DNA from: CAZXWK01 sp964644675 | GTDB lineage: Bacteria; Actinomycetota; Coriobacteriia; Anaerosomatales; JAAXUF01 | Direction of reading: 5' to 3' | Assembly (NCBI GenBank): GCA_964644675.1 | Contig: CAZXWK010000008.1 | Span: 1-62,720 of the forward strand | DNA length: 62,720 bases | Shown: piece after piece, positions 35,801-42,916 of the stretch | How positions within the stretch are numbered: the first letter of the stretch is position 1 | How the letters are laid out: the number at the start of each line of letters is the position of its first letter | The notes under the pieces: generated by a model | What the model saw: only the letters and a program-made list of their open reading frames with translations | Told to the model about the DNA's origin: nothing | Databases searched by the model: none | Made by a program: the position numbers and the translations under genes

Positions 35801-36862
35801 GAGAACGCGCCGAGCAACCCGCTGACCTGCGGCACGTGCCACCGACCCACCACGTCCGAGACCACCCCGGTCGCGGGGCTCCTGCGCGTCAACGGCGTCT
35901 CGAGCGGCAACGCCGTGTGCTACGAGTGCCACGGCCCCACCACGACCATCCCGCGCATCGGCGACCTGAGCGGCTTCGAGGGCTCGGCGCACAGCGCCAT
36001 CACCACCGAGGTTTCAGGCTCCAGCGTGACGTGCCTGGCATGCCACGAGCCGCACGCCTCCAACAACCCTGGCCTGACGACGTACGCCGCGCCGATGTCG
36101 TGCCTCACCTGCCACGAGACGCCCGGCGCCGATCCCGCGAGACCCGACGTCTGGACGAGCCTTACACTCGCCGAGAACACCGGCGCGGGTGCGACGCACC
36201 CCGTGACCTCAGCGGGTCAGGGCAGCGGCGCGAGCATGAGTTGCCAGAACTGCCACGACGCGCACTCGGTCACCGCCGAGACGCCCCTCACCGACCCGCG
36301 CAACCCGGGCCCGGGCAACGCGTGGACCGCCGCTCGCGGCTCGCAGACCGCGTTCTGCTTGAGCTGTCACGGCGGCGCGACACTCCCGACCGCCGCGCAG
36401 ACGGCGCCGTGGGCCGATGCCGTGACCGGCGCCGGCGGCGCCACCGTGCTCCCGAACATCGCGAGCGGATGGGGCCTGAGCGTCCACGGCGAGGGCGTCT
36501 CCTCCGACGCCAGCGCGACGGCTGCCGGACTCAGGGCGGACATGGGCTACGTGCCGGGTGCCACGCTCGAGTGCGCGACGTGCCACGATCCTCACGGCAG
36601 CGCGAACGCATTGGGACTGCGCGCCAGCGTGAAGTCCTCGGACGGAACGACCTCCTCGGCGGGCGCCCTTGTCTACACGATTCCGGCCGGTCAGCTGGGC
36701 CTCGGATCGCCCCAAGGCTACGACCTGCGGTTCTTCTGCGCGACCTGCCACGACTTCGATCCGGCGTCGCACGATGCGCGCACCGGAGCGGACACCACGG
36801 TGCTGGGCGCGACCGACTGTACGAGCTGCCACAGCCACACGGCAGCCGGGGGCGGCTTCTAG
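32867..36862 (+). CDS. Giant exported multihaem cytochrome: Ycf48-like propeller, two FN3 domains, 11 haem sites
   Basis: A 1331-residue exported protein. A long basic start and a hydrophobic stretch (AAITALVILAGVPLTAWALV, about 36-55) form the signal peptide or anchor. Residues about 60-670 are 14 or so Ycf48/BNR-like repeats (pattern G-x-x-G-x-hydrophobic-TTDGG-x-W). Two fibronectin III-like domains follow near 705-790 and 800-890. The C-terminal 420 residues hold eleven CxxCH motifs (first Cys 914, last 1318), several followed by xxH ligands such as CHEPH and CHDPH. It should sit outside the membrane and carry electrons, perhaps extracellularly. GTG 32867 is the likely start; AGGGAG lies 11 bases upstream. 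Confidence 0.9.
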   Translation: MRPLPRKRTPLNASTTHRIPAEKAVSRRPRASVRAAITALVILAGVPLTAWALVSTGPSSDKAWYWQNPLPQGNAIFAQDFADGSNGFLAGSSGVVLKTTDGGVSFDALDAGVSATLRGVSFVDAKTGWVAGSGGTVRQTTDGGSGWTARDITGAGAIAAIDFADATHGVAVGDTAAGDPALWSTSDGGGAWKAASTTSTAKIAAVAMRDAGHGFAAGARGVLLATADGGGTWDVIDTSTSADLTAVTAARTTRLGYAVGRSASGTTTILKTTDGSQWTALDVPGTPVDLFAVACDADGSTVVAAGADGTVLTSSDAGATWTTYRAEKLDGVALRSASVHPGGAITVAGDAGATLRTADGGKTWQTPTVPGRYAHVNAVRFVSATKGWAAGDSGLLLWTDDGGVTWRSLEAGVKTDIRALSMANATTGWLAGDAGVIRRTADSGTTWAAQDTGDATERLNALFAVDADHALAGGVEGRIRVTSDAGATWDTAALPTTQTVTSLWVAGNTAWATAARAKGDSAALFRSADGGRHWTSVSTPDATGTLSAVTFIDATTGFAAGDSATILKTTDAGVSWTRLGTPANPALPGGYDLTAIHFADARNGWAAGTGGTIVRTFDGGDTWVLQHSGTTTRDLRTVWASDGGHAWVGGEWGAILASTVPGAPLPDPVSPPSISDVTTSTADDGVKSLDFQSAGAQAPLPAPPAAVLARAPQAGYAFVDWQRVTDTTGTVSYRVWRSENGVDYAVIAEKPAAADATYIDSDLRGSTRYYYAVSTVDARGESSLSDTSAAAWDRTAPVTGPLPRPTGLSAVEGSASVLLTWSPVDNASVSGYVVSRSDRSLGSVTATIAVAAAAHPSVIDAGVVNGRAYFYTVAAIDGSGTVGSSSAERRAVPKAGSLYTDVHVVNPDGSSRTCDVCHSVHDAPTAPGAENPTILSVGGHNENTLCLGCHSTNSRLASTDTSAELNAADRVSGMPIWTENAPSNPLTCGTCHRPTTSETTPVAGLLRVNGVSSGNAVCYECHGPTTTIPRIGDLSGFEGSAHSAITTEVSGSSVTCLACHEPHASNNPGLTTYAAPMSCLTCHETPGADPARPDVWTSLTLAENTGAGATHPVTSAGQGSGASMSCQNCHDAHSVTAETPLTDPRNPGPGNAWTAARGSQTAFCLSCHGGATLPTAAQTAPWADAVTGAGGATVLPNIASGWGLSVHGEGVSSDASATAAGLRADMGYVPGATLECATCHDPHGSANALGLRASVKSSDGTTSSAGALVYTIPAGQLGLGSPQGYDLRFFCATCHDFDPASHDARTGADTTVLGATDCTSCHSHTAAGGGF

Positions 36863-36961
36863 CGCGCATACGGGCTGGCGCGTGAGCGCCCGCACCAGGA
36901 GACATGCGCGTCGGCCGCGGTGCATAATCCGCACCAGGAGTCACCGTGGATCGGGGGAGCC

Positions 36962-37666
36962 ATGAGGTCACGTGTCGCTGTCCTGTTCGCGCTCGTCGCG
37001 CTCGCGGCGGTCCTCGCGCTTGGCGCGGGTTGCTCGGCGAAGGCCGGGGGCGGCTCGTCGAGCGCGTCGTCCTCGTCGGAAACCACCAGCGCACCGCTCG
37101 CAAAGTTCCTCGACGCGTCGGTCAAGACCGGCAAGGGGTCCGTCTCCACCACCGACGAGACCGGCAAGACGTGGGCGTTCAAGTCCGAGTTCTGGGTCGA
37201 CGGGCGCAAGTTCCGCTACGACCTGTACAAGGACGGCACGCTGATCCGCTCGATCCAGTCGCCCGACGGCCAGAAGGCGTACTTCGTGGAGTATGCCGAC
37301 AAGAGCGTGGGTCCCGCGGTCGCGAGCGTCGATCGGTACTTGCTCGAGTTCTCGAAGCCCACCGAGCAGGCCGTCGAGGACGGCGTCGACCCCGAGACCG
37401 GCGCGACGCGCATGGTCTACAAGGTCAACAAGCTCGACGACATCTCCGGCGCCGACAACGCGTGGCTCACGACCGAGGTCATCTATCTCGTGAAGGACGG
37501 CAACGTGGTCGGCGTCATCACCAAGGGCGACAAGCCGGACAAGAACGGCAAGATTCCGCCGGGTGAGCTGTCGGTCTCGCGCCGCATCTTCGACGAGGTG
37601 AAGATCGGCGGACCGGTCGACGCCAAGGTCTTCGAGCTGCCGTTTCCCGTGAAGCCGGCCGAGTAG
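36962..37666 (+). CDS. Predicted lipoprotein, LolA/outer-lipid-binding-like beta fold
   Basis: A 234-residue protein; ATG 36962 behind GGGGGAG. The signal peptide ends in LGAGC (Cys 24), then a Ser-rich spacer. The mature part (SVSTTDETGKTWAFKSEFWVD; FRYDLYKDGTLIRSIQSPDG; AYFVEYADKSVG) has the strand-turn pattern of LolA/LppX-like curved beta-sheets but no diagnostic motif, so the family is tentative. It lies 99 bases after the multihaem gene on the same strand and could be co-transcribed. Confidence 0.72.
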   Translation: MRSRVAVLFALVALAAVLALGAGCSAKAGGGSSSASSSSETTSAPLAKFLDASVKTGKGSVSTTDETGKTWAFKSEFWVDGRKFRYDLYKDGTLIRSIQSPDGQKAYFVEYADKSVGPAVASVDRYLLEFSKPTEQAVEDGVDPETGATRMVYKVNKLDDISGADNAWLTTEVIYLVKDGNVVGVITKGDKPDKNGKIPPGELSVSRRIFDEVKIGGPVDAKVFELPFPVKPAE

Positions 37667-37754
37667 GCCCGCCGCGCACCTCTGCCGGCACGGGGCCTCG
37701 GGTCGCAACGCTTCCGGACATGCGTTCGGTCGCGCGCTCGCAGTGGTTTCTCGG

Positions 37755-38039
37755 CTACTCGGAGATCTCTTCCCCGGGGTCGAACGCGTGCAGTCGGACC
37801 CACACGCGAAGGCACAGCTCGCCGTCTTCGGGCCGGATGAGGTGCTGGACGATGGCGTCACAGTCGGCGTCGAACGCGCTCACGTGCTCCGACCAGTCGG
37901 CGAGCTGAGCGCTCATCCCTTCGCGCGCCGTGGCGGCGACCAGGTATTCGCGGACGGTGATCTCGGGCGTGGGCATCGTTAGGCCGAGCACTTCTGAGAC
38001 CGTCCATACGCGCTCGTACTCGATCGTCCTGTCCGCCAT
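37755..38039 (-). CDS. Small conserved hypothetical protein in the tungstate operon
   Basis: A 94-residue acidic soluble protein. ATG 38039 has an ideal AGGAGG eight bases upstream and lies nine bases after the ABC ATPase stop, so it is the last gene of the tungstate operon. No known fold is evident (TIEYERVWTVSEVLGL; CLRVWVRLHAFDPGEEI). It may be a small regulator or metallochaperone; this is a guess from position. Confidence 0.65.
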   Translation of the reverse strand: MADRTIEYERVWTVSEVLGLTMPTPEITVREYLVAATAREGMSAQLADWSEHVSAFDADCDAIVQHLIRPEDGELCLRVWVRLHAFDPGEEISE

Positions 38040-38048
38040 CGCGACCTC

Positions 38049-39176
38049 CTAGCCGGGAGTGGCTCGCCGACCGACCCTCACCGCCGTCGCCTTGAACACG
38101 GCCGTGACCGCCGCACCCGGCTCGAGCCCCAGCGACGATGCCGAGGAGCGCGAGACCGACGAGGACAGCTGCACGCCGCACACGTCGAGCACGACGCTCA
38201 CGGTGACTCCTGACGGGTGCACTTGAGTGACGGTGCCGCCCAGGACGTTGCGCGCCGAGGTGCGCGGCAGGTCGACGTCGGGCTCGAAGAGCAGCACGTC
38301 CTCCGGTCGCACGCCCAGGATGACCGGCGTGTTCACCGGCAGATCGCTCACTGCGTAGATGTCCGCCCCGCCGCACGTGATGCGCGCGACGTCCTGCTCG
38401 GAAGCGGTGACGGTGCCCTCGATGGGCGTGACGGTGCCCAGGAACGACGCGACCCACGGATCCTCGGGCAGCGCGAGCACGGTCTCGGGATCGCCCTCGG
38501 CGATGAGGCGGCCCTCGCGCATGACGCCGATCCGGTCGGCGATCACCGCGGCCTCGTCCTGGTCGTGGGTGACGTAGAGCGCGGTCACCTTCTCGTCGGC
38601 GAGGATCTGCGCGAACTCTAGGCTGAGCTGGCGCTTGAGCAGCGGGTCCATGTAGCTGAGCGGCTCGTCGAGCAGGAGCAGCCGCGGCTCGAGCACGAGT
38701 CCCCGCGCGAGCGCGACCCGCTGCTGCTCCCCGCCGGAGAGCGTGAGCGCGGAGCGCTCCTCCCAGCCGCCCATGCCGACGCGCTTCAGAGCGGCCGCGA
38801 CGCGTGCGTCGCGCTCCTTCGCGGGGACGCGGCGCAGGTTGAGGCCGTAGCCGACGTTGGCGCCGACGGTACCGCGGAGCAGGTAGGGCTTCTGGAAGAC
38901 CGCAGCGATCATGCGACGCGTGGCGAGGCTCCGCCGGTCGGCGGGGCGTCCGTCGAAGAACACGTGGCCCTCGCTGGGCCGTTCGAGCAGGCCGAGCACG
39001 CGCAGCAGCGTCGACTTCCCGGCGCCCGACGCGCCGAGCAGCACGTACGTGTGGCCTTCGGGGAGCGAGAAGCGTGGGACGTCGACGACGGTCTTGCCGC
39101 GGTAGCGGACCTTGAGGTCCACGCCGCGGACGACCGACGCCGCTTGGTCGATCGGGCTCACGCCATCAGCGCTCAT
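38049..39176 (-). CDS. tupC: Tungstate/molybdate ABC transporter ATP-binding protein with TOBE domain
   Basis: A 375-residue ATPase. Walker A is GASGAGKST, the Q-loop FQKPYL, the signature LSGGEQQRVA, Walker B LLLLDEPLSYMD, and the switch His VTHDQDEA. Residues about 235-370 form a double TOBE/Mop-like domain (GVRPEDVLLF; NVLGGTVTQVHPSGVT) that may sense oxyanion. It overlaps the permease by 11 bases. Together with TupA-type binding protein it powers tungstate import. Confidence 0.9.
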   Translation of the reverse strand: MSADGVSPIDQAASVVRGVDLKVRYRGKTVVDVPRFSLPEGHTYVLLGASGAGKSTLLRVLGLLERPSEGHVFFDGRPADRRSLATRRMIAAVFQKPYLLRGTVGANVGYGLNLRRVPAKERDARVAAALKRVGMGGWEERSALTLSGGEQQRVALARGLVLEPRLLLLDEPLSYMDPLLKRQLSLEFAQILADEKVTALYVTHDQDEAAVIADRIGVMREGRLIAEGDPETVLALPEDPWVASFLGTVTPIEGTVTASEQDVARITCGGADIYAVSDLPVNTPVILGVRPEDVLLFEPDVDLPRTSARNVLGGTVTQVHPSGVTVSVVLDVCGVQLSSSVSRSSASSLGLEPGAAVTAVFKATAVRVGRRATPG

Positions 39177-39870
39177 AGGAGATCCCGGTGTTCTGGATCG
39201 TCGTCAATGCGACGTTGACGATCAGCGCGATCCCCATCAGGACCATCGCCCACGCCATCGCCTGCGGGAACTCGCCGCGCCGAACGTGGGCCATGATCGC
39301 CGTCGTCATGACGTCGGTGTAGCCCTCGATACCGCCGCCAACGATCGATACCGCGCCGACCTCGGAGATGATCGCGCCGAAGCCGGCGATGATCGACACC
39401 AGCACGCCGGTGCGCGCCTCCTTCAGCACCGCGAAGCCCTCTTGCAGCGATGAGGCGCCGAGCGCGCGGAGCTGGAAGCGCAGGTCGCGGGGGACTGCGG
39501 AAATCGCGGCGGCGGTGACGCCGATCACCAGCGGCGTAGCCAGGATGACCTGCGCAAGAACCATGCCCTGCGGCGTGAAGAGCCACTGGAGCCCGCCGAG
39601 AGGCCCCGTCCGAGACAGGGCCATGTAAACGAAGAGACCGATGACAACCGGCGGGAATCCCATGGCCGTGTTCACCAGCACGATCACCACGCCTCGCCCT
39701 GCGAAGCGGCTGATCCCCAGCAGGTAGCCGAGCGGGACCCCGACGAGCGTCGCGAACCCGATCGCAGAACCGGACACGATGAGAGACAGGACGATGACCT
39801 GCCAGACCGTGGAGTCGGCGGTCCGGAGGAGGTTGAACGCGTCAGCGAATGCATTGAGATAGACCTGCAT
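39166..39870 (-). CDS. tupB: Tungstate ABC transporter permease
   Basis: A 234-residue permease with about five or six membrane segments. The ABC coupling loop is visible (ALGASSLQEGFAVLKEARTGVL), followed by AGFGAIISEVGAVSIVGGGIEGYTDVMTTAI, which is typical of TupB/WtpB-like permeases of tungstate systems. ATG 39870; it overlaps the ATPase gene downstream and lies 126 bases from the binding-protein gene, with a long stem-loop in between. Confidence 0.9.
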   Translation of the reverse strand: MQVYLNAFADAFNLLRTADSTVWQVIVLSLIVSGSAIGFATLVGVPLGYLLGISRFAGRGVVIVLVNTAMGFPPVVIGLFVYMALSRTGPLGGLQWLFTPQGMVLAQVILATPLVIGVTAAAISAVPRDLRFQLRALGASSLQEGFAVLKEARTGVLVSIIAGFGAIISEVGAVSIVGGGIEGYTDVMTTAIMAHVRRGEFPQAMAWAMVLMGIALIVNVALTTIQNTGISYER

Positions 39871-39942
39871 GTGGCGCGCACCGTCCTGTCACAGCGGCTG
39901 GATAGAACCGAGGGTAGCACCGCGGAGTGTTCGCGGCGTGGA

Positions 39943-39982
39943 ACCGGCCCGGTGCACCGCCTGAACGGTGCGCCGGGCCGGT
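39943..39982 (-). terminator. Long stem-loop between tupA and tupB
   Basis: A 17-bp stem (39943-39959 with 39966-39982), one G-T wobble, and a six-base loop. It begins 14 bases after the tupA stop and precedes tupB. In ABC operons such structures usually cut or protect the messenger so that the binding protein is made in excess over permease and ATPase. Confidence 0.7.
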
Positions 39983-39996
39983 CGTTGCACTACTGG

Positions 39997-41196
39997 CTAC
40001 CAGGGATAGGGACCCGCATTGGGCTCGAACATGACCTGGCCGGGGTACGTGTACTCCCCGTAGGTCTTGATGAGCGCCTGTGCCTGCGGCGAGCGGATCC
40101 AGTTGCTGAAGTCCTGCGCGCCCTCGGAGTTCCGCGCGCCCTTCACCTCGATGACGGCGTACTGGTTGAAGTAGACGGGGTCACCGGAGTTCACGATCTT
40201 GAGGTTCTTGACGATGCCCAGCGAGGTGGCGTTGAGCCACGTCGCCCGGTCTGCCAGCGTGTAGCCGGACGTCGCGGCATCGTTCGCCGTCGCGAGCGCC
40301 TGAGCCATGCCCATGGTGCCCGATGCCCGGTACCACGGCTGCCCTGTCTGCGGGTTGCCGATGGCCTTCCAGATCTCCTTCTCCTTGGAGTTGGTGCCGC
40401 TGCCGTCGTTGCGGGACCAAAACGTCGAGCCGGCCGTGGCGATCGACTGGAATGCGGCGTTCGCATTCGCCCCGCTCGAGACGCCCGCCGGATTGCCGTT
40501 GGGACCGACGAGAACGTAGTCGTTGTACATGACCTTGTTGCGAGTCAAACCACGGTAGGCGGACGGCTTGCCGGCCACGACGCCCTTCATGAAGTCGGCT
40601 TCGGCTGCCGGGCTGTGGGTCAACAACACGTCGGCGTCACCCGTTCCGCCGAGGGCGATCGCCGCGCCGGAGCCGACGAACGTCGCCTTCAGGGTGTACT
40701 CGGGGCACGCCGCAAGGAATGCCGGGCCGAGCCGCTCGAAGAGCCCGGAGTCCTTTGTCGACGTCGTCGATGCGAGCAGGATCTGCGTCTTCTTGCCGGT
40801 GCCGTGCCGCACGGTCAGGCTCGTCGTGCGCGAGAGCCCCTTTCCGGTCGCGCCATAGCGAGCGCGAATGTAGAACTTGCCGCCGAGCTTCGGCGTGTAC
40901 TTGGTAGACCAGCGACCAGTCTTGCCGATCGTGGCGACCTTCACCTGATCCCAGTGACTGCGGCCGGGCTTGCGGATCTCGACGTAGATCTTCTTGCCCT
41001 TGTACTTCGACGCCACCTTGCCGCTGATGGTGAACGACGCGGGCTTCGCCATCGTGCGGGTGCTGATCCGCAGGGTCGACCGCGGCGCGGACGCCGCTCC
41101 TGCCGTGACCGGCGCGACCAACAGTGCCACGAGTGCCACGACGACCATGACGGCCGCCATTCGCCGAATCATCGGCGCCCTCACTCCTTCGCGCAT
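39997..41196 (-). CDS. tupA: Tungstate-binding protein (TupA) with N-terminal Ig-like module
   Basis: A 399-residue exported protein. ATG 41196 behind AAAGGAGAC. After a signal peptide (AAVMVVVALVALLVAPVTAGAAS) comes an extra Ig-like beta module (about 40-130), then the TupA domain beginning LLASTTSTKDSGLF, the hallmark TTS-T-x-DSGL motif that contacts the oxyanion, with FVGSGAAIALGGTGDADVLL and SRNDGSGTNSKE. It delivers tungstate for aldehyde oxidoreductase- or formate dehydrogenase-type enzymes. The Ig module is not usual in the family and may link it to the wall. A structured leader precedes it. Confidence 0.93.
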   Translation of the reverse strand: MREGVRAPMIRRMAAVMVVVALVALLVAPVTAGAASAPRSTLRISTRTMAKPASFTISGKVASKYKGKKIYVEIRKPGRSHWDQVKVATIGKTGRWSTKYTPKLGGKFYIRARYGATGKGLSRTTSLTVRHGTGKKTQILLASTTSTKDSGLFERLGPAFLAACPEYTLKATFVGSGAAIALGGTGDADVLLTHSPAAEADFMKGVVAGKPSAYRGLTRNKVMYNDYVLVGPNGNPAGVSSGANANAAFQSIATAGSTFWSRNDGSGTNSKEKEIWKAIGNPQTGQPWYRASGTMGMAQALATANDAATSGYTLADRATWLNATSLGIVKNLKIVNSGDPVYFNQYAVIEVKGARNSEGAQDFSNWIRSPQAQALIKTYGEYTYPGQVMFEPNAGPYPW

Positions 41197-41305
41197 ACCA
41201 GTCTCCTTTCCAAAGTGGGAGGCCGGACGGTTTCCCGTGCGACCCTGCCGTCCCGGCGACCGTGGCAGGCGCGTGCTGCGGTAGGTCGGCCCGGGCTCGG
41301 AGCAC
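41197..41305 (-). promoter_or_regulatory. Structured leader of tupA (copy 1 of a paired element)
   Basis: This leader and the one at 42015-42122 share long conserved blocks in the same order and spacing: CTCCGAG, CCGACCTACCGC, GCCACGGTC, GCAGGGT, GGGAAACC, CTCCC and TTTGGAAAGGAGA. From CTCCGAG to the ATG is 106 bases here and 105 there. The minus strand folds ACGG-GAAA-CCGT (41227-41238), a GNRA-capped hairpin. The 5' CTCC can pair with GGAG of the ribosome site. I cannot assign a known riboswitch class. Confidence 0.6.
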
Positions 41306-41342
41306 GTCTCGGCGAGACGCGTGAAACACCTGTCAACGAGCG

Positions 41343-42014
41343 CTACTTCACCGGGGTCATGCTTGCGGCAACGGCCTTGAGTTCGGCGGCCGTCGCGTCC
41401 CCGTACAGTTCGAGAAGGCTCCCGCCGTCGACCAGCACGATCGCGATGGGCGACGTCGGGTCTTCGGGGTCCTCGTGCACAACGTCAGCGGTCTTGTTCC
41501 CCCAAGGGGTCTTGCCCGCCGAGACTATCTCGTAGTCCCGGGAGACCGGGCTGCCCTGCGTGAACTGCAGCGTCTTATCGCCGTTGATGTAGACGATGTC
41601 GCAGACCAGCCCCGCACCCGGCTCGAGTTCGACGACGTCGAGCGAGTCGACCTTGTAGCCCTTGGGCAGGGTCTTCGGGTACCAGACGGGCTTCGCGAAC
41701 CTGGTGGCGAAGGAGCCGACCTTGTCCGGCCAGAACCCCTTGGGTCCCGTCGGCGGGGCCTCGGGAACCTGGCCGTCGGCCGGAATGATCACCACGGTGG
41801 GGACGGAGCTCTCGGCCGGCTGTGGTGAGGAGGTGACCTCGACGGTGTCGGACGCCTGGACGGTGCCGGTCGAATCGACCGCGGTGTCGTTGTTCACGAC
41901 GATGGGGGCGTTGCGAGACTTGCAGCCCGAAGTCGCGAGCGCAAAGACCACGAGACAGGCGAGGGCGAGGACAGCTATCCGCCGCGCACGGGGCGCGAGG
42001 TCATGGGGGCGCAT
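41343..42014 (-). CDS. Predicted lipoprotein with DUF4367-like C-terminal domain
   Basis: A 223-residue protein starting at ATG 42014 with AAAGGAGA upstream. Basic N-terminus, hydrophobic helix and lipobox ATSGC (Cys 33). A 50-residue Ser/Thr/Val spacer is followed by a domain resembling DUF4367 (VWYPKTLPKGYKVDSLDVVE; VYINGDKTLQFTQG; VLVDGGSLLELYGDATAAEL), found in anti-sigma-like and sporulation proteins. It lies upstream of the tungstate operon on the same strand, 146 bases from tupA. It shares its leader type with tupA. Confidence 0.75.
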   Translation of the reverse strand: MRPHDLAPRARRIAVLALACLVVFALATSGCKSRNAPIVVNNDTAVDSTGTVQASDTVEVTSSPQPAESSVPTVVIIPADGQVPEAPPTGPKGFWPDKVGSFATRFAKPVWYPKTLPKGYKVDSLDVVELEPGAGLVCDIVYINGDKTLQFTQGSPVSRDYEIVSAGKTPWGNKTADVVHEDPEDPTSPIAIVLVDGGSLLELYGDATAAELKAVAASMTPVK

Positions 42015-42122
42015 GTACTCTCCTTTCCAAACACGGGAGGCATCAAGGTTTCCCTCGATACCCTGCAGGTCCGTGACCGTGGCGGCGCGCCTGCCGCGGT
42101 AGGTCGGTCGGACTCGGAGTGT
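42015..42122 (-). promoter_or_regulatory. Structured leader of the DUF4367-like lipoprotein gene (copy 2)
   Basis: Second copy of the element described at 41197-41305. Here the GNRA hairpin is ATCGAGG-GAAA-CCTTGAT (42042-42059), a different stem with the same loop, so base changes are compensated. The inner hairpin GGTC-ACG-GACC follows GCCAC. The same CTCC/GGAG pairing with the ribosome site is available. Confidence 0.6.
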
Positions 42123-42250
42123 ATCCGTACGAGTCGTGCGTCCATCAGCATACTTCCTGCCGAGACTCTGCAACAACTGTTACCGCTCCGCCGTCGTGTG
42201 TAGACTACGCAGCAACGAGGCGAATCAGCACGCAGCGAGAGGGGACCGCG

Positions 42251-42835
42251 ATGCGGACGACCGCGTATCTGAGGGTGATGACCATCGCCCTGCTGTTCTC
42301 GGCGGTGATGCTGTGGCCGGTGGTCGCGTGTGCGCAGACCGCGGCGCCGACGCTCGTGGTGTCGGCCGAGACCTCGCCGACGAGCCCGACCGTGGAGCCG
42401 CCGGCGACGGTCGAGACGCCTCCGGTCGATACCCGGCCGATCGCGCCCAAGTTCGTGCCCAAGAAGGGCAAAGCGATCTACATCGACCGCAAGCGACAGC
42501 GCATCCACCTGTACGTGGACGGGCGTGAGATCGACACCTTCAGGTGCTCGACCTCGCGAACCCTCCCTCGGCGCGGCAAGTACTACTACAAGTTCAAGCG
42601 ACCGGCGTCGATGAGCTTCAACGGCGCGGTCACCTTCAAGTGGCAGACCGTGTTCACCGTCGGCCCGCACGGGCACAACATCGCGTTCCACTCGATCCCG
42701 GTGAACCACGCGGGCAAGATCATCGCGCCCGTCGGCCAGCCGGTCAGCCACGGCTGCGTGCGCTGCCCCGAGAAGAAGGCCAAGTTCATCTACCGCTGGA
42801 TCACCAAGAAGACGCCCATCATCGTGCGCCCGTAG
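42251..42835 (+). CDS. L,D-transpeptidase (YkuD), exported
   Basis: A 194-residue protein; ATG 42251 behind GAGAGGGG. Signal peptide 1-27 (cut near VACAQT), a Pro/Thr/Val linker to about 65, then the YkuD domain from 72 (KAIYIDRKRQRIHLYVDG). The catalytic site is H147 (FHSIP) and C169 in SHGCVR with R171. These enzymes form 3-3 peptidoglycan crosslinks or attach proteins to the wall. The gene stands alone and ends at a strong hairpin. Confidence 0.93.
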   Translation: MRTTAYLRVMTIALLFSAVMLWPVVACAQTAAPTLVVSAETSPTSPTVEPPATVETPPVDTRPIAPKFVPKKGKAIYIDRKRQRIHLYVDGREIDTFRCSTSRTLPRRGKYYYKFKRPASMSFNGAVTFKWQTVFTVGPHGHNIAFHSIPVNHAGKIIAPVGQPVSHGCVRCPEKKAKFIYRWITKKTPIIVRP

Positions 42836-42859
42836 CCAGCGCTCGGACTCGAGACGAAC

Positions 42860-42889
42860 GAAGGGCTCCCGGTTTCCCGGGAGCCCTTC
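42860..42889. terminator. Bidirectional terminator between L,D-transpeptidase and FKBP genes
   Basis: GAAGGGCTCCCGG (42860-42872) pairs perfectly with CCGGGAGCCCTTC (42877-42889) around TTTC, between two convergent genes. Confidence 0.85.
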
Positions 42890-42916
42890 TGCGTGCAGCC
42901 GTCAGTGCGAACTCGC

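Noticed and set aside
32753..35992. Long antisense frames over the multihaem cytochrome gene
   Set aside because: The plus-strand protein has regular repeats and eleven CxxCH motifs; the antisense sequences are Arg/Gly/Val-rich without motifs.
41197..42122. c-di-GMP-I (GEMM) riboswitches as the explanation of the paired leaders
   Set aside because: GEMM needs GGGCAAACC and CGCAAAGC; the leaders have GGGAAACC in a GNRA loop and lack the rest.
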